Positions 32,132 through 41,054 of a stretch of DNA of 55,110 bases are shown here, piece after piece. The translations under genes were made by a program, and so were the position numbers. Positions within the stretch are counted from its first letter, which is position 1, and each line of letters begins with the position of its first letter. Below the pieces are notes generated by a model that saw nothing but the letters and a program-made list of their open reading frames with translations, had not been told where the DNA came from and did not search any database. Where the stretch lies: positions 1-55,110 of the forward strand of contig DUQZ01000060.1 of the NCBI GenBank assembly GCA_012837525.1, given 5' to 3'. This DNA is from Clostridiales bacterium. GTDB taxonomy: Bacteria > Bacillota > Clostridia > Christensenellales > Aristaeellaceae.

Positions 32132-33220
32132 TTGGACTCCAAGTTGAACGAAAAACAGCAGCTTAAGCTCACAGAATTTTATGAGATGGCAAAATCAAAA
32201 GGCGTCATTAGCAACGAAGAGGTTGTCAACGCCCTGTCCTCTATTGAGATGGAGCCGGATCAGTTTGAGCAGGTGCTGGATACCCTGGAAGGCTTTGGTG
32301 TACAGGTCACCAAAGATGGTGAGCTTGAGCAGGAAACCGTAAAGGATGAGGACGAGGAGGAAGAGATCGATCTCTCCATCCCGGAAGCCATCAACATTGA
32401 TGACCCCGTCCGCATGTACCTCAAAGAAATCGGCAAAGTGCCCCTGTTGACCGCGGAGGAAGAAGTGGAATTGGCGATGCGGATGGAAGCGGGGGATGAG
32501 ACCGCCAAGCATCTGCTGGCAGAAGCCAACCTGCGCCTGGTAGTATCCATTGCCAAGCGGTATGTCGGCCGCGGGATGCAGTTTTTGGATTTGATCCAGG
32601 AAGGCAACCTGGGGCTGATTAAGGCCGTTGAAAAGTTTGACCATACTAAGGGCTTCAAGTTCTCCACCTATGCCACCTGGTGGATTCGGCAGGCCATCAC
32701 CCGCGCCATCGCGGATCAGGCCCGCACCATTCGCATTCCTGTGCACATGGTGGAAACTATCAACAAGTTGATCCGCATCTCGCGTCAATTGCTGCAGGAG
32801 CTGGGCCGTGAACCAACCCCGGAGGAGATTGGCAAGGCCATGGGCATCACGGAAGCCAAGGTGCGGGAGATCATCAAAATCGCGCAGGAGCCCGTCTCCC
32901 TTGAAACCCCGATTGGCGAGGAAGAGGACAGCCACCTGGGTGACTTCATCCAGGATGAGGACGCGCCGGCGCCCGCGGATGCCGCTTCCAACGCCTTGAT
33001 GAAGGAATTGCTCTGGGATGTGCTGGATTCCCTCACCCCGCGTGAAGCCAAGGTGCTGCGCCTGCGCTTTGGCCTGGATGACGGCAACCCACGCACCCTG
33101 GAAGAAGTCGGCAAGGAATTCGCCGTCACCAGGGAGCGCATCCGCCAGATTGAGGCCAAGGCACTGCGCAAGCTGCGTCACCCCAGCCGCAGCAAAAAAC
33201 TGAAGGATTTCCTGGATTGA
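32132..33220 (+). CDS. rpoD: RNA polymerase primary sigma factor
   Basis: A group 1 sigma-70 protein of about 362 residues. Region 1.1 is at the N terminus; region 1.2 starts at [11 protein letters not shown]; region 2 includes [17 protein letters not shown] for -10 recognition; region 4 ends with [23 protein letters not shown] for -35 recognition. Two non-ATG starts compete: GTG 32123 lies 2 bases after AAAGG, and TTG 32132 lies at a better distance of 11 bases, so TTG is chosen with caution. Confidence 0.95.
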   Translation: MDSKLNEKQQLKLTEFYEMAKSKGVISNEEVVNALSSIEMEPDQFEQVLDTLEGFGVQVTKDGELEQETVKDEDEEEEIDLSIPEAINIDDPVRMYLKEIGKVPLLTAEEEVELAMRMEAGDETAKHLLAEANLRLVVSIAKRYVGRGMQFLDLIQEGNLGLIKAVEKFDHTKGFKFSTYATWWIRQAITRAIADQARTIRIPVHMVETINKLIRISRQLLQELGREPTPEEIGKAMGITEAKVREIIKIAQEPVSLETPIGEEEDSHLGDFIQDEDAPAPADAASNALMKELLWDVLDSLTPREAKVLRLRFGLDDGNPRTLEEVGKEFAVTRERIRQIEAKALRKLRHPSRSKKLKDFLD

Positions 33221-33906
33221 CAGGGCGCGCAGCACCCCGCTTGCCGCAGCTGGGCACCAGGCTTTCGCGCATCGCGGAATTGGTACCCCGCTGTGAAATG
33301 GCTGCGGACATCGGCGCGGACCACGGCAAACTGTCCTGTAACCTTTTGCATTCAGGACGCGTCAACCGGATGATTGTAAGTGACATCGGCCGCAGCTCCC
33401 GCGCGAAGGCGCGGGATTTGTTTATCAGGCACGGTTTGATTGACCGCGTCATCATCAGTGGCGCGGATGGCCTGCGCGCCTTGAGCGAAAAGGTGGATGC
33501 CGTCATCATCGCGGGGATGGGCGGTGAGTTGATCGCCCGCATTCTGGCTCAGGACGTTGACCTGCAAGGCGCCTCACTGATCCTCAGCGCGCAGACGGAG
33601 CTTCCGCTTGTACGCGCCGCCATCCTGAAACGGGGATATCGGATTGACAAGGAAGCGCTGACCCGTGAAAACGGCCGCTTTTACCGCATCATTACATCAA
33701 GCCCGGGGCAACAAGAATTGAATGAGTTTGAACTGGCGCTGGGTGTTAACATTGAGGAGACGGCAGAAGCAAGCTTGTTTGACTTTATCACCTGGCAACT
33801 GGATGTTTCCAAGACCTGGCGCGGCGCGCGCGGGGACGCCTGGCGCAAACATTTGAAGGAGGCACTTGATGCACACAAAACAGACCACAGTACAAACAGT
33901 CCTTGA
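33217..33906 (+). CDS. trmK: tRNA (adenine-22-N1)-methyltransferase TrmK
   Basis: A Rossmann-fold methyltransferase of up to 229 residues with the SAM-binding motif [13 protein letters not shown], the [15 protein letters not shown] segment and [14 protein letters not shown] typical of TrmK (YqfN), which makes m1A22 in tRNA. The TTG at 33217 overlaps the rpoD stop (TTGA); later starts are possible because conserved sequence begins around residue 12. It overlaps the Nif3 gene by 38 bases. Confidence 0.88.
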   Translation: MTGRAAPRLPQLGTRLSRIAELVPRCEMAADIGADHGKLSCNLLHSGRVNRMIVSDIGRSSRAKARDLFIRHGLIDRVIISGADGLRALSEKVDAVIIAGMGGELIARILAQDVDLQGASLILSAQTELPLVRAAILKRGYRIDKEALTRENGRFYRIITSSPGQQELNEFELALGVNIEETAEASLFDFITWQLDVSKTWRGARGDAWRKHLKEALDAHKTDHSTNSP

Positions 33907-34654
33907 CTGGCTTAATCAAATCGCGCCCTTTGACACGCAGGAGGAGTTTGACAACGCGGGCTTTCAGGTTGGGCGGTTGGGCACACCTGTATCCAATATC
34001 CTGCTTACGCTGGATGTGACGGAAGAGGTCATCAAAGAGGCGGCGGAGCTTAAGTGTGAACTGATCATCTCCCACCATCCGTTGATTTTTTCCCCGCTCA
34101 CCAATTTGGATTTGTCAAAGCATGTGCCCAGGTTGATCTCGCTTCTGATCAAACATCAGATTTCGTTGATTGCTGTACATACCAATATCGATCAATCCCC
34201 GGATTACTCCGCCAGCGTGGCAGTGGCGCGCCAGCTGCAGTTAAAAAAACTCAGAAACACCGATGACCCTTATCTTTTCCTGGGCGAATTGTCGGATCCC
34301 ATGAAGCCGGATGCGCTTGCGCGTTTGATTGGAGACACCCTGGATGTGCCAATCCGCCAATACGGAGAGCATGAGGGGCTGGTCCACACGCTGGCCATCG
34401 CGGGCGGCGCCTACAGCGAAGGTTTTCTGGGCGCGCAACAGGCCGGCGCGCAAGCCCTACTGACGGGGGAGGTCAAGCACCATCATGCGCTGGAAGCGGC
34501 TGCTACAAGCTTTATAATCTATGACGGCGGGCATTACGCGACCGAGGTTACCATGCTTGCGCCGCTTGCGTTTGGTTTACAAACAGCGCTAAATCAGGTA
34601 GAATATCCTGTGCGGGTTCATGTGACCAGATGCCGTTCGTATCATCTGCGCTGA
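33869..34654 (+). CDS. Nif3/YqfO family dinuclear metal-centre protein
   Basis: The 261-residue protein has the Nif3 pattern: WLNQIAPFDTQEEFDNAGFQVG, ELIISHHPLIFSPL with the histidine pair, and the C-terminal YDGGHYATEV with the metal-binding His and Glu. These form a two-metal site in a hexamer. Members are described as GTP cyclohydrolase I type 2 or as TrmK partners, but the activity remains unsettled. AAGGAGG at 33856-33862 selects ATG 33869 over TTG 33866. It starts inside trmK and precedes the zinc-ribbon gene. Confidence 0.9.
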   Translation: MHTKQTTVQTVLDWLNQIAPFDTQEEFDNAGFQVGRLGTPVSNILLTLDVTEEVIKEAAELKCELIISHHPLIFSPLTNLDLSKHVPRLISLLIKHQISLIAVHTNIDQSPDYSASVAVARQLQLKKLRNTDDPYLFLGELSDPMKPDALARLIGDTLDVPIRQYGEHEGLVHTLAIAGGAYSEGFLGAQQAGAQALLTGEVKHHHALEAAATSFIIYDGGHYATEVTMLAPLAFGLQTALNQVEYPVRVHVTRCRSYHLR

Positions 34655-34672
34655 TTCCGCGGGGAGGTAGAA

Positions 34673-35374
34673 ATGACACAATTAGACTTGCTGTGGGAGT
34701 ATCAGACTGCTGATACCGAAGCAGATATGCTGGCCCATTCCATCCGGCAATCACCCAAGCGGCAGAAGCTGCTGAAGCTTCGGGATTATATCCGCGACCA
34801 GCAGGAGAACCTGAAGACGCTGGAAAGTGAAATCCACGCGATGACCGACCGCATGGATGTATTAAAGGAAGCCATTTCCCTGGCGGATGACCAGCTTAAA
34901 GCCCTGCAAAAGCGTGTGCAGGATGAGCCGCCAACCAGCAGTGAACAAATCGCGCTGTATATCGCTGAGGCGGAGCAGCTGTCCAATACTTTAAACGAGT
35001 ATGACCAGGAAGTGCGCCAGGTACGCAAAAGCGCGTCAGACCGGGACCGCAGGCAGCTGGACATCAAAATGCGCGCCATCAAATCCAAGGAGGAGTTTGA
35101 TCAGCTGCGCGTTGAGTATGACGAGGAATACAAAGAAAAGTCCGAGATTTTGGACCGTCTGCGCGCTGTCGCGGAAGAAAAGAAAAAGGACATCGAGCCG
35201 GAATACCTGGCCCGGTACGCTGCCATCAAGCAGCACTGCACCCCGCCGATGGCTAAATTGATCAACGGCCAGTGCGGCGGCTGCAACATGGGCTTCCCGT
35301 CCTCTGTGCTGGCCACCATTCGTGCCGGCAAGCAGGTGGAGTGTGAAACCTGCGGACGGCTGATTATCGGTTAA
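34673..35374 (+). CDS. Coiled-coil protein with C-terminal C4 zinc ribbon
   Basis: A 233-residue protein, mostly a long antiparallel coiled coil (about 10-180) with many Glu, Lys and Gln residues, ending in a four-cysteine zinc ribbon (CGGC near residue 203 and CETCG near residue 226). This architecture matches the C4-type zinc-ribbon family that sits beside nif3 and rnpB in many bacteria. It may bind nucleic acid, but no activity is established from sequence. GGAGG precedes the ATG; RNase P RNA begins 10 bases after the stop. Confidence 0.87.
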   Translation: MTQLDLLWEYQTADTEADMLAHSIRQSPKRQKLLKLRDYIRDQQENLKTLESEIHAMTDRMDVLKEAISLADDQLKALQKRVQDEPPTSSEQIALYIAEAEQLSNTLNEYDQEVRQVRKSASDRDRRQLDIKMRAIKSKEEFDQLRVEYDEEYKEKSEILDRLRAVAEEKKKDIEPEYLARYAAIKQHCTPPMAKLINGQCGGCNMGFPSSVLATIRAGKQVECETCGRLIIG

Positions 35375-35384
35375 CTTGGTTTTT

Positions 35385-35709
35385 GAGGCAGATCAATGAT
35401 CGCGTGCCATAAGGCATGAGGAAAGTCCGAGCACCGCAGGGCAGGGTGCCAGCTAACAGCTGGTGGAGGCGACTCCAAGGCAAGTGCAACAGAGAGATAC
35501 CGCCGCGCAAGCGGTAAGGGTGGAAAGGTGCGGTAAGAGCGCACCGGCGGCCTGGCGACTGGCCCGTCATGTAAACCCCACTTGGTGCAAGATAACTGGA
35601 GGCATATCAAACGGCCCGTTTGGCTTCCGACCTTCGCTTCAGCAGCCTGGTGACTGGCTGCGCAGATAGATGATCATTCACGACAGAACTCGGCTTACAG
35701 TCTGCGCTC
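35385..35709 (+). ncRNA. rnpB: RNase P RNA
   Basis: This is the catalytic RNA that removes tRNA 5' leaders. The conserved region GAGGAAAGTCCGAGC lies near the 5' end (from about 35419), GGTAAGGGTGGAAAGGTGCGGTAAGAGCGCACC resembles the P10-P12 region (split across helices), and the 3' region has GACAGAACTCGGCTTAC-type CR V sequence (from about 35682). Ends are set by pairing GAG...GCAGA with TCTGC...CTC as P1 and are accurate to a few bases. The gene appears to be read through from the zinc-ribbon gene or from an internal promoter. Confidence 0.93.
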
Positions 35710-35721
35710 AATCCAATATAA

Positions 35722-35762
35722 AACACCGCTTGGAGATTGACCTTCAAGCGGTGTTGTTTTTT
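35722..35762 (+). terminator. Terminator of rnpB, likely bidirectional
   Basis: A perfect 11-bp stem AACACCGCTTG/CAAGCGGTGTT (35722-35732 and 35745-35755) with a 12-base loop, then G and a T run. On the reverse strand the stem is followed by a shorter T run, so it may also end the convergent membrane-protein gene. Confidence 0.85.
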
Positions 35763-35768
35763 AATGCT

Positions 35769-36416
35769 TTATCTGGATCTGTTTTTAAAGGCCTGTCTGC
35801 GCTTCCATTGGGAGATGGCCATGCGCAGGTGGTTGTAGATATCACCGCCAAAGAACAGCAGCAAATTGGCCAGGCTAAACAGGATGGCAACGCGGATGGC
35901 CCAGTTCCCATTCACAAAGCCGTACAGATAGTATAAGCCGTTAAGCAAGGCCAGCCACTTGACTTTGATGGGCAGTACCAAAAAGAGTAGCAGCTGGAAG
36001 TCCGGATACAAAATCGCGAAGGCAAAAAACAGGGAAAGGTTCAAATACAGGTTGGTGCCAATGCCCGTGATGAGGGCTGCAATGATGGCCGAGATGACGC
36101 CGATTGCGTAGAACAGCAAAAAGCGGCGCGGACCCCAGCGGTTTTCCAAAGCAGTGCCGACAAAATAGTAGAAATACAGCGTCAGCGCGGTCTGCAGGAT
36201 GCTGCCGCCCGGCGGGATGATGATAAAGGTGATTAAGCGCCAAATCTCCCCAGCATATACCGCGGGCGTGAACAGCATCATGCGGCTGATGAGAAAAAAT
36301 TGCGGGAAAAACAAATCAATCAGGTATATTCCTGCCATTGCGAACACGATGTAGCTGAAAAAAGGCTGTATGCGAAACTTATACAGTTTGCGCTCAAGCT
36401 GGTTCAGTAGCTTCAT
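35769..36416 (-). CDS. Rhomboid-like integral membrane protein lacking catalytic motifs
   Basis: The 215-residue product has about six hydrophobic helices and an arrangement like the rhomboid/Derlin fold: VYAGEIWRLITFIIIPP in the first loop, then ALENRWGPRRFLLFYAIG. The GxSG active-site motif and a following catalytic His of rhomboid proteases are not visible, so it is more likely a pseudoprotease or a related membrane protein. GGAGG five bases before ATG 36416 fixes the start. It is transcribed opposite to rnpB. Confidence 0.75.
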   Translation of the reverse strand: MKLLNQLERKLYKFRIQPFFSYIVFAMAGIYLIDLFFPQFFLISRMMLFTPAVYAGEIWRLITFIIIPPGGSILQTALTLYFYYFVGTALENRWGPRRFLLFYAIGVISAIIAALITGIGTNLYLNLSLFFAFAILYPDFQLLLFLVLPIKVKWLALLNGLYYLYGFVNGNWAIRVAILFSLANLLLFFGGDIYNHLRMAISQWKRRQAFKNRSR

Positions 36417-36500
36417 GCCATCCTCCAATCATGTGGTGTTTAAACCATACCCAATTTTACAGGCGAGCACGCTGCAGCGTCAAGTAAGCGGGCTTGCATA

Positions 36501-36527
36501 TAAAAAGAACGGGGTCGCGCCCCGTTC
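36501..36527 (-). terminator. Terminator of the Hsp20 gene
   Basis: On the reverse strand an 8-bp stem GAACGGGG/CCCCGTTC with a 5-base loop is followed by TTTTT, 24 bases after the hsp20 stop. Confidence 0.85.
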
Positions 36528-36550
36528 CTGGTCTGATGGTGAATCCTTCG

Positions 36551-37021
36551 TTAGCTCTCCGCGATCTTTGGCTGATCAACCTGAATTTGGATTTTCCGGG
36601 CGGATTTCTCAACCGGCTTTTCCTTGGGCAGGTTAACATAGAGTATGCCGTTTTTCAGATTGGCGGAAATATTCTCCGCGTCGATGTTTTCCAGGTTGAA
36701 GCTTCTTTGCATGCTGCCGCTCCTGCGTTCACTGTACATCCGGCCGGCATCTTCCTGCTCTGTCTGGTTTTGATGCTGCGCGCTAATGGTCAGCACACCT
36801 TCATCTACCTCAAGAGAAATCTGCTCTTCGCTTAAACCGGGCATTTCAGCTTCGATCACATAGGCGTCCTGATTGTCCCTGATGTCAACCCGGAAGGAAT
36901 TGCCCAGCAATTCGCCGGAGCCGTTAAAGAAGGAACGGAAAAAGGGATCGTTCATCAAAGACTCAAAGGGCTTTAAAGGCCTTGAAAAATAGCGGTGGTG
37001 ATAGGGAATCATGGTCATCAT
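36551..37021 (-). CDS. Small heat-shock protein, Hsp20/alpha-crystallin family
   Basis: A 156-residue ATP-independent chaperone that holds unfolding proteins. The alpha-crystallin domain (about 42-140) contains RDNQDAYVIEAEMPGLSEEQISLEV and ends with LKNGILYVNLPKEKP. The N-terminal arm FESLMNDPFFRSFF is typical. AGGAGG lies 8 bases before ATG 37021. It is a single gene with its own promoter, a hairpin at the start of the transcript and its own terminator. No CIRCE element is present. Confidence 0.94.
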   Translation of the reverse strand: MMTMIPYHHRYFSRPLKPFESLMNDPFFRSFFNGSGELLGNSFRVDIRDNQDAYVIEAEMPGLSEEQISLEVDEGVLTISAQHQNQTEQEDAGRMYSERRSGSMQRSFNLENIDAENISANLKNGILYVNLPKEKPVEKSARKIQIQVDQPKIAES

Positions 37022-37049
37022 TATCTTGTCCTCCTCATGTCATCTTCAG

Positions 37050-37068
37050 TGCCGGTTCCTGTCCGGCA
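37050..37068 (-). promoter_or_regulatory. Inverted repeat at the hsp20 transcription start
   Basis: A perfect 6-bp inverted repeat TGCCGG/CCGGCA with a 7-base spacer lies right after the -10 element. The predicted transcript would begin with this stem-loop. It could be a repressor operator, a 5' stabilising hairpin or a thermosensitive element; sequence alone does not decide. Confidence 0.55.
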
Positions 37069-37073
37069 ATATG

Positions 37074-37102
37074 ATTATACCACCAAAGTCAAAGAAGGTC
37101 AA
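37074..37102 (-). promoter_or_regulatory. hsp20 promoter
   Basis: On the reverse strand TTGACC (37097-37102) and perfect TATAAT (37074-37079) are spaced by 17 bases. It looks like a housekeeping sigma promoter, so heat control would need a repressor or RNA mechanism. Confidence 0.8.
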
Positions 37103-37161
37103 ACATCTTTGTGAACAATCCGAGAACATTTGAAGACATCATGATAATGCAAGAAAAACGC

Positions 37162-37190
37162 TTGAATCAAAACCCCAACTGCCATACTAT
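37162..37190 (+). promoter_or_regulatory. tilS promoter, start site at or next to the ATG
   Basis: TTGAAT (37162-37167) and TACTAT (37185-37190) are separated by 17 bases. The tilS ATG at 37197 is 7 bases after the -10 element, where transcription would begin, and no Shine-Dalgarno sequence precedes it. The mRNA may be leaderless. Confidence 0.55.
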
Positions 37191-37196
37191 CAATAC

Positions 37197-38552
37197 ATGG
37201 AACATGACGTGAACGTGCTGCGCGAATTGACGCTTTCCTATCAGAAGATTGGCGCGCCCCAATCCATCCTGCTTGCCCTGTCAGGCGGGGCGGATTCAGT
37301 CGCTTTGTTGCACCTGCTGTCGGAGCTTCAGAAAACCAATCCTTTTGAGTTGATTTGCGTTCACATCAATCATGGCTTGCGCGAAGCATCTGCAGGGGAA
37401 GAGCAGTTTGTCAAATCCCTTTGCGAGAAAGCAGGAATTAGATTATTCACTAAACGAGTTAGCGTTCCTAAAACCGGGAACCTTGAAGAGGCGGCGCGGA
37501 CCGCGCGGTATAAGGCAATCCATCATGTTCAAACTGAAACAGGTGCGCAGGTGATTGCCCTTGCGCATCACGCGAATGACCAGGCAGAAACCGTCCTGAT
37601 GCACTTGATGCGCGGCGCGGGCCTGGACGGTATTGCCGGAATGAGCGAATTCCGGCCGCCTTACTGGCGGCCCCTGTTGCGCGTGCCGCAGAAGGATCTG
37701 CTTGCCTATCTTAACCAGCGCCAATTTAAGTGGGTAGAGGATGAAAGCAACCAGGATACGCGTTTATTAAGAAACAACCTCCGGCATGGCTTGCTTTCCT
37801 TACTTGAGGAACAATCCCCCGGTGTTGTTTTACGCCTGGCACAGACCGCGGACATCCTGAAGGCAGAACAAAACTTGCTGCATCACCTGCAGAATGCCTG
37901 GCTGAACCAGTATGCAAAAATGCAGCTGCCTTTCAACTTTTTGCTGATAAACCCATGGATGCATCAGGAATTGGCCATGAAGCGCAGGCTTGTGCGCGCG
38001 TTATGCAGGCCTGTTTGCGGGGAATTGGATTATGCGCAGACAGAGCGCCTTGTTGCATTTGTGATGGAGTCATCAGCTTCATCACTCAATTTGCCCCGAA
38101 ACGCCAAGGCAATTTTATCCAAGGAGCGGTTGCATATTTTACCTGATGATGTAAAATTAACAAAGCTTACCTGGCAGCAACCGCTTGCAGCACCCGCGAA
38201 GGAGGGGATGGGGGATTGCCTGCGTGAGCAAGTGGTGGATGAGGCATCCATTGCAAGCGCTGTGATGAGGCAGGTATCACCGGATGACGTCATCAGCCCA
38301 CTGGGTATGCAGGGCACCCAGCCCATCAGAAAGTACCTGATCGCAAAGGGGATTGACCGCCCTTTCCGTCCTTTTTGGCCAGTATACGCGCTGGGAAATC
38401 AGGTTTTGTGGGTACCGGGATGCGGGGTCTCATCAACCGCTGCGGTGACACAAAACACGGTATCAAAAGTCAAACTGGTATTTAGCGGCATTTTACCCCA
38501 TGAAATCAATGAAAACGGAGGCAAGACATCATGCACGAACAATCCCTCTTAA
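37197..38552 (+). CDS. tilS: tRNA(Ile)-lysidine synthetase
   Basis: The 451-residue enzyme attaches lysine to C34 of tRNA-Ile(CAU), switching it from Met to Ile decoding. The N-terminal PP-loop is LALSGGADSVALLHLL (SGGADS at 29-34); the HINHGLREAS and ALAHHANDQAETVLMHLMRGAGLDGIAGM segments are typical. The C-terminal domain ends in KYLIAKGIDRPFRPFWPVYALGNQVLWVPG. There is no ribosome binding site before ATG 37197. It overlaps hpt by 22 bases, and tilS-hpt-ftsH is a conserved Gram-positive order. Confidence 0.94.
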   Translation: MEHDVNVLRELTLSYQKIGAPQSILLALSGGADSVALLHLLSELQKTNPFELICVHINHGLREASAGEEQFVKSLCEKAGIRLFTKRVSVPKTGNLEEAARTARYKAIHHVQTETGAQVIALAHHANDQAETVLMHLMRGAGLDGIAGMSEFRPPYWRPLLRVPQKDLLAYLNQRQFKWVEDESNQDTRLLRNNLRHGLLSLLEEQSPGVVLRLAQTADILKAEQNLLHHLQNAWLNQYAKMQLPFNFLLINPWMHQELAMKRRLVRALCRPVCGELDYAQTERLVAFVMESSASSLNLPRNAKAILSKERLHILPDDVKLTKLTWQQPLAAPAKEGMGDCLREQVVDEASIASAVMRQVSPDDVISPLGMQGTQPIRKYLIAKGIDRPFRPFWPVYALGNQVLWVPGCGVSSTAAVTQNTVSKVKLVFSGILPHEINENGGKTSCTNNPS

Positions 38553-39091
38553 ATGATCTGGACCATGTGCTGATCACCGCGGAAGAGATCGACCTGGCGG
38601 TCACCCGCCTGGGCAAAGAGATCACAAAGGAGTTCATGAATTTGAACCCCGTGTTTATCTGCATTCTGAAGGGCGCCTCCGTCTTTTTTACAGATTTGAT
38701 GCGCAAGGTAGACCTGCCGCTCACCACCGATTTTATGGCGATTTCCAGCTACGGCAGCAGCACCAAAACCTCCGGTGTTGTCCGCATATTAAAGGACCTG
38801 GACCACGATATTTTGGGCAAGGATGTCCTGGTGGTTGAGGACATTGTGGACAGCGGCCTTACCCTGTCCTATATCAAAAAGGTTTTGTTTGAGCGCGGCG
38901 CGCGGTCCATCCGCATCGCGACACTGCTGGACAAACCTGCCCGCCGCAAGATTGAGTTGGAAGTGGACTACGCCTGTTTCACCATTCCCAATGAGTTTGT
39001 GGTGGGTTACGGGCTTGATTATCAGGAAAAATACCGCAACTTACCCTTTGTGGGCGTATTACATCCCAGGATTTATACCGAAGAGGAATAA
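38531..39091 (+). CDS. hpt: Hypoxanthine phosphoribosyltransferase
   Basis: A 186-residue purine salvage enzyme that makes IMP or GMP from hypoxanthine or guanine and PRPP. The PRPP loop is VLVVEDIVDSGLTLSYI, and the flexible loop region contains ISSYGSSTKTSG. GGAGG at about 38517-38521 inside tilS precedes the ATG. In Bacillus, TilS, HprT and FtsH interact functionally; the same order is kept here. Confidence 0.95.
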   Translation: MHEQSLLNDLDHVLITAEEIDLAVTRLGKEITKEFMNLNPVFICILKGASVFFTDLMRKVDLPLTTDFMAISSYGSSTKTSGVVRILKDLDHDILGKDVLVVEDIVDSGLTLSYIKKVLFERGARSIRIATLLDKPARRKIELEVDYACFTIPNEFVVGYGLDYQEKYRNLPFVGVLHPRIYTEEE

Positions 39092-39158
39092 GTGTTCGTG
39101 CAGGCTTGTTCAAACGTGGTATACTAAACAGTGATTCTGTATCAAGGAGGATTGTCCT

Positions 39159-41054
39159 TTGCGTAGAACCCGTGGCCCATTTGGCTACTTAATCATGATT
39201 GCGTCCTTTTTGCTGTTGGCGTGGTTTATTTCCGACAGCCTGAAGGTGCCGACCAACCGGATTACCTATCCCGAATTGCTCAGTAAAATTGAAAGCAATA
39301 CGGTGGAACGCGTATCCATCCGCGGGAACCACTTGATTGGCCTTAACCGCAACAGCCCGATCGCCCGGGTGGATTACCCCGCCCGTTTTGATTTTGAAAC
39401 CACCATTGGCCCTGATTTTATTGACACCGTGCGCACCATGTTCGCCACAAAGAATGATAAGCCGGTTGATCAGATCAGCGTGAATGACCTGGGCTTCAAG
39501 GTGGATTATCTGCCGCCCATTGTGACGCCCTGGTATGTCGAGATGTTACCCTACATCCTGACCATGGGTTTGGTGATGGTATTTTGGTTTTTAATTATGC
39601 GCCAGCAGACCGGCGGCAGCGGCAGGGTGATGAACTTTGGCAAAAGCTCCGCCAACATGGTGGACCCAACCAAGAACAAGATTACCTTCGCGGATGTCGC
39701 GGGCGCTGATGAGGAGAAGGACGAGCTCAAGGAAATCGTCGATTTCCTCAAGAACCCCAAAAACTACCTCGACCTGGGTGCCCGGATTCCTAAAGGCGTT
39801 CTGTTGGTGGGCCCTCCGGGTACTGGTAAAACCTTGCTGGCCAAAGCGGTCGCGGGGGAGGCCAAGGTGCCGTTCTTCTCCATCAGCGGCTCCAACTTTG
39901 TTGAGATGTTCGTCGGCGTTGGCGCCAGCCGTGTGCGTGACCTGTTTGAGCAGGCCAAGCGCATGGCGCCCAGCATTGTATTTATTGATGAGATTGACGC
40001 TGTTGGCCGTCACCGCGGTGCAGGCCTGGGCGGCGGACACGATGAGCGTGAGCAGACCTTAAACCAGCTGTTGGTTGAGATGGATGGGTTCACCACCAAC
40101 GAGGGCGTTATTGTGATGGCAGCTACCAACCGCCAGGACATTCTGGACCCCGCGCTGCTGCGTCCCGGTCGTTTCGACCGTCAGATTACGGTCAGCTATC
40201 CGGACATCAATGGCCGCGTCGCCATCCTGAAGGTTCATGCCAGAGGGAAGCCCCTGGCTGATGATGTGGACCTGGAGAACATCGCCAAGCGCACACCATT
40301 TGCGACCGGCGCTGATCTTGAAAACATCATGAACGAAGGCGCCATCATCGCCGCGCGCTTCAAAGATAAGCAGATCCATCAATCACATCTGATTGAAGCG
40401 GTTGAACGTGTGCAGATGGGCCCGGAGAAAAAGAGCCGCAAGGTGCTTGAGGAAGACAAGCGCATTGTTGCCTATCACGAAGCTGGCCACGCGGTGGTAG
40501 GCCACTACCTGCCCCTTTGTGATGAGGTGCACACTGTCACCATCGTCCCGCGCGGGGACGCGGGCGGCTTCACCCTGTCCTTGCCAGAGAAGGAATTCTA
40601 TATGCAGAGCAAGGAAAAGATGCTGCAAACCATTTCCATGATGCTGGGCGGGCACGCGGCAGTAAAATTGATTGAGAACGACATCTACACCGGCGCGCAG
40701 TCCGACCTCAAGCGCGCGACTGAGGTTATCCGCACCATGGTCACCAAGCTGGGCATGTCCGAAAACATCGGCACCCTGTACCTGGGCAATGACCAGGAAA
40801 TCTTTGTGGGCATGGAGTTTGGCCAGTCCCGCGAATTCAGCGAGGAAACCGCCACCAAGGTGGACCATGAGGTCTCCAGCATGATGCGCAAAAGCTATGA
40901 TGTGGCCATGAGCCTGCTCAAAACCCACATCGACAAGCTGCATGGCCTGGCCAAACTGCTGATGGAAAAGGAAACCATCAACCGGGAGGAGTTTTTGCAG
41001 TTCATGAACGATACCCCCGTTGACAACCTGATGCCCTCGCCTTCACATGCGTAA
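39159..41054 (+). CDS. ftsH: ATP-dependent zinc metalloprotease FtsH
   Basis: A 631-residue membrane protease that degrades misassembled membrane proteins and regulators. Two TM helices (about 8-27 and 125-147) flank a short outer domain. The AAA domain has [18 protein letters not shown] (Walker A), [11 protein letters not shown] (Walker B), and the SRH region; the zinc site HEAGH follows near residue 435. The start is a TTG at 39159, 8 bases after AAGGAGG; a TTG 7 bases earlier runs into a stop. It overlaps the PHP gene by 8 bases. Confidence 0.96.
   Translation: MRRTRGPFGYLIMIASFLLLAWFISDSLKVPTNRITYPELLSKIESNTVERVSIRGNHLIGLNRNSPIARVDYPARFDFETTIGPDFIDTVRTMFATKNDKPVDQISVNDLGFKVDYLPPIVTPWYVEMLPYILTMGLVMVFWFLIMRQQTGGSGRVMNFGKSSANMVDPTKNKITFADVAGADEEKDELKEIVDFLKNPKNYLDLGARIPKGVLLVGPPGTGKTLLAKAVAGEAKVPFFSISGSNFVEMFVGVGASRVRDLFEQAKRMAPSIVFIDEIDAVGRHRGAGLGGGHDEREQTLNQLLVEMDGFTTNEGVIVMAATNRQDILDPALLRPGRFDRQITVSYPDINGRVAILKVHARGKPLADDVDLENIAKRTPFATGADLENIMNEGAIIAARFKDKQIHQSHLIEAVERVQMGPEKKSRKVLEEDKRIVAYHEAGHAVVGHYLPLCDEVHTVTIVPRGDAGGFTLSLPEKEFYMQSKEKMLQTISMMLGGHAAVKLIENDIYTGAQSDLKRATEVIRTMVTKLGMSENIGTLYLGNDQEIFVGMEFGQSREFSEETATKVDHEVSSMMRKSYDVAMSLLKTHIDKLHGLAKLLMEKETINREEFLQFMNDTPVDNLMPSPSHA

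Noticed and set aside
32195..33235. 346-codon reverse frame opposite rpoD
   Set aside because: It is antisense to a clear primary sigma factor; composition explains its length.
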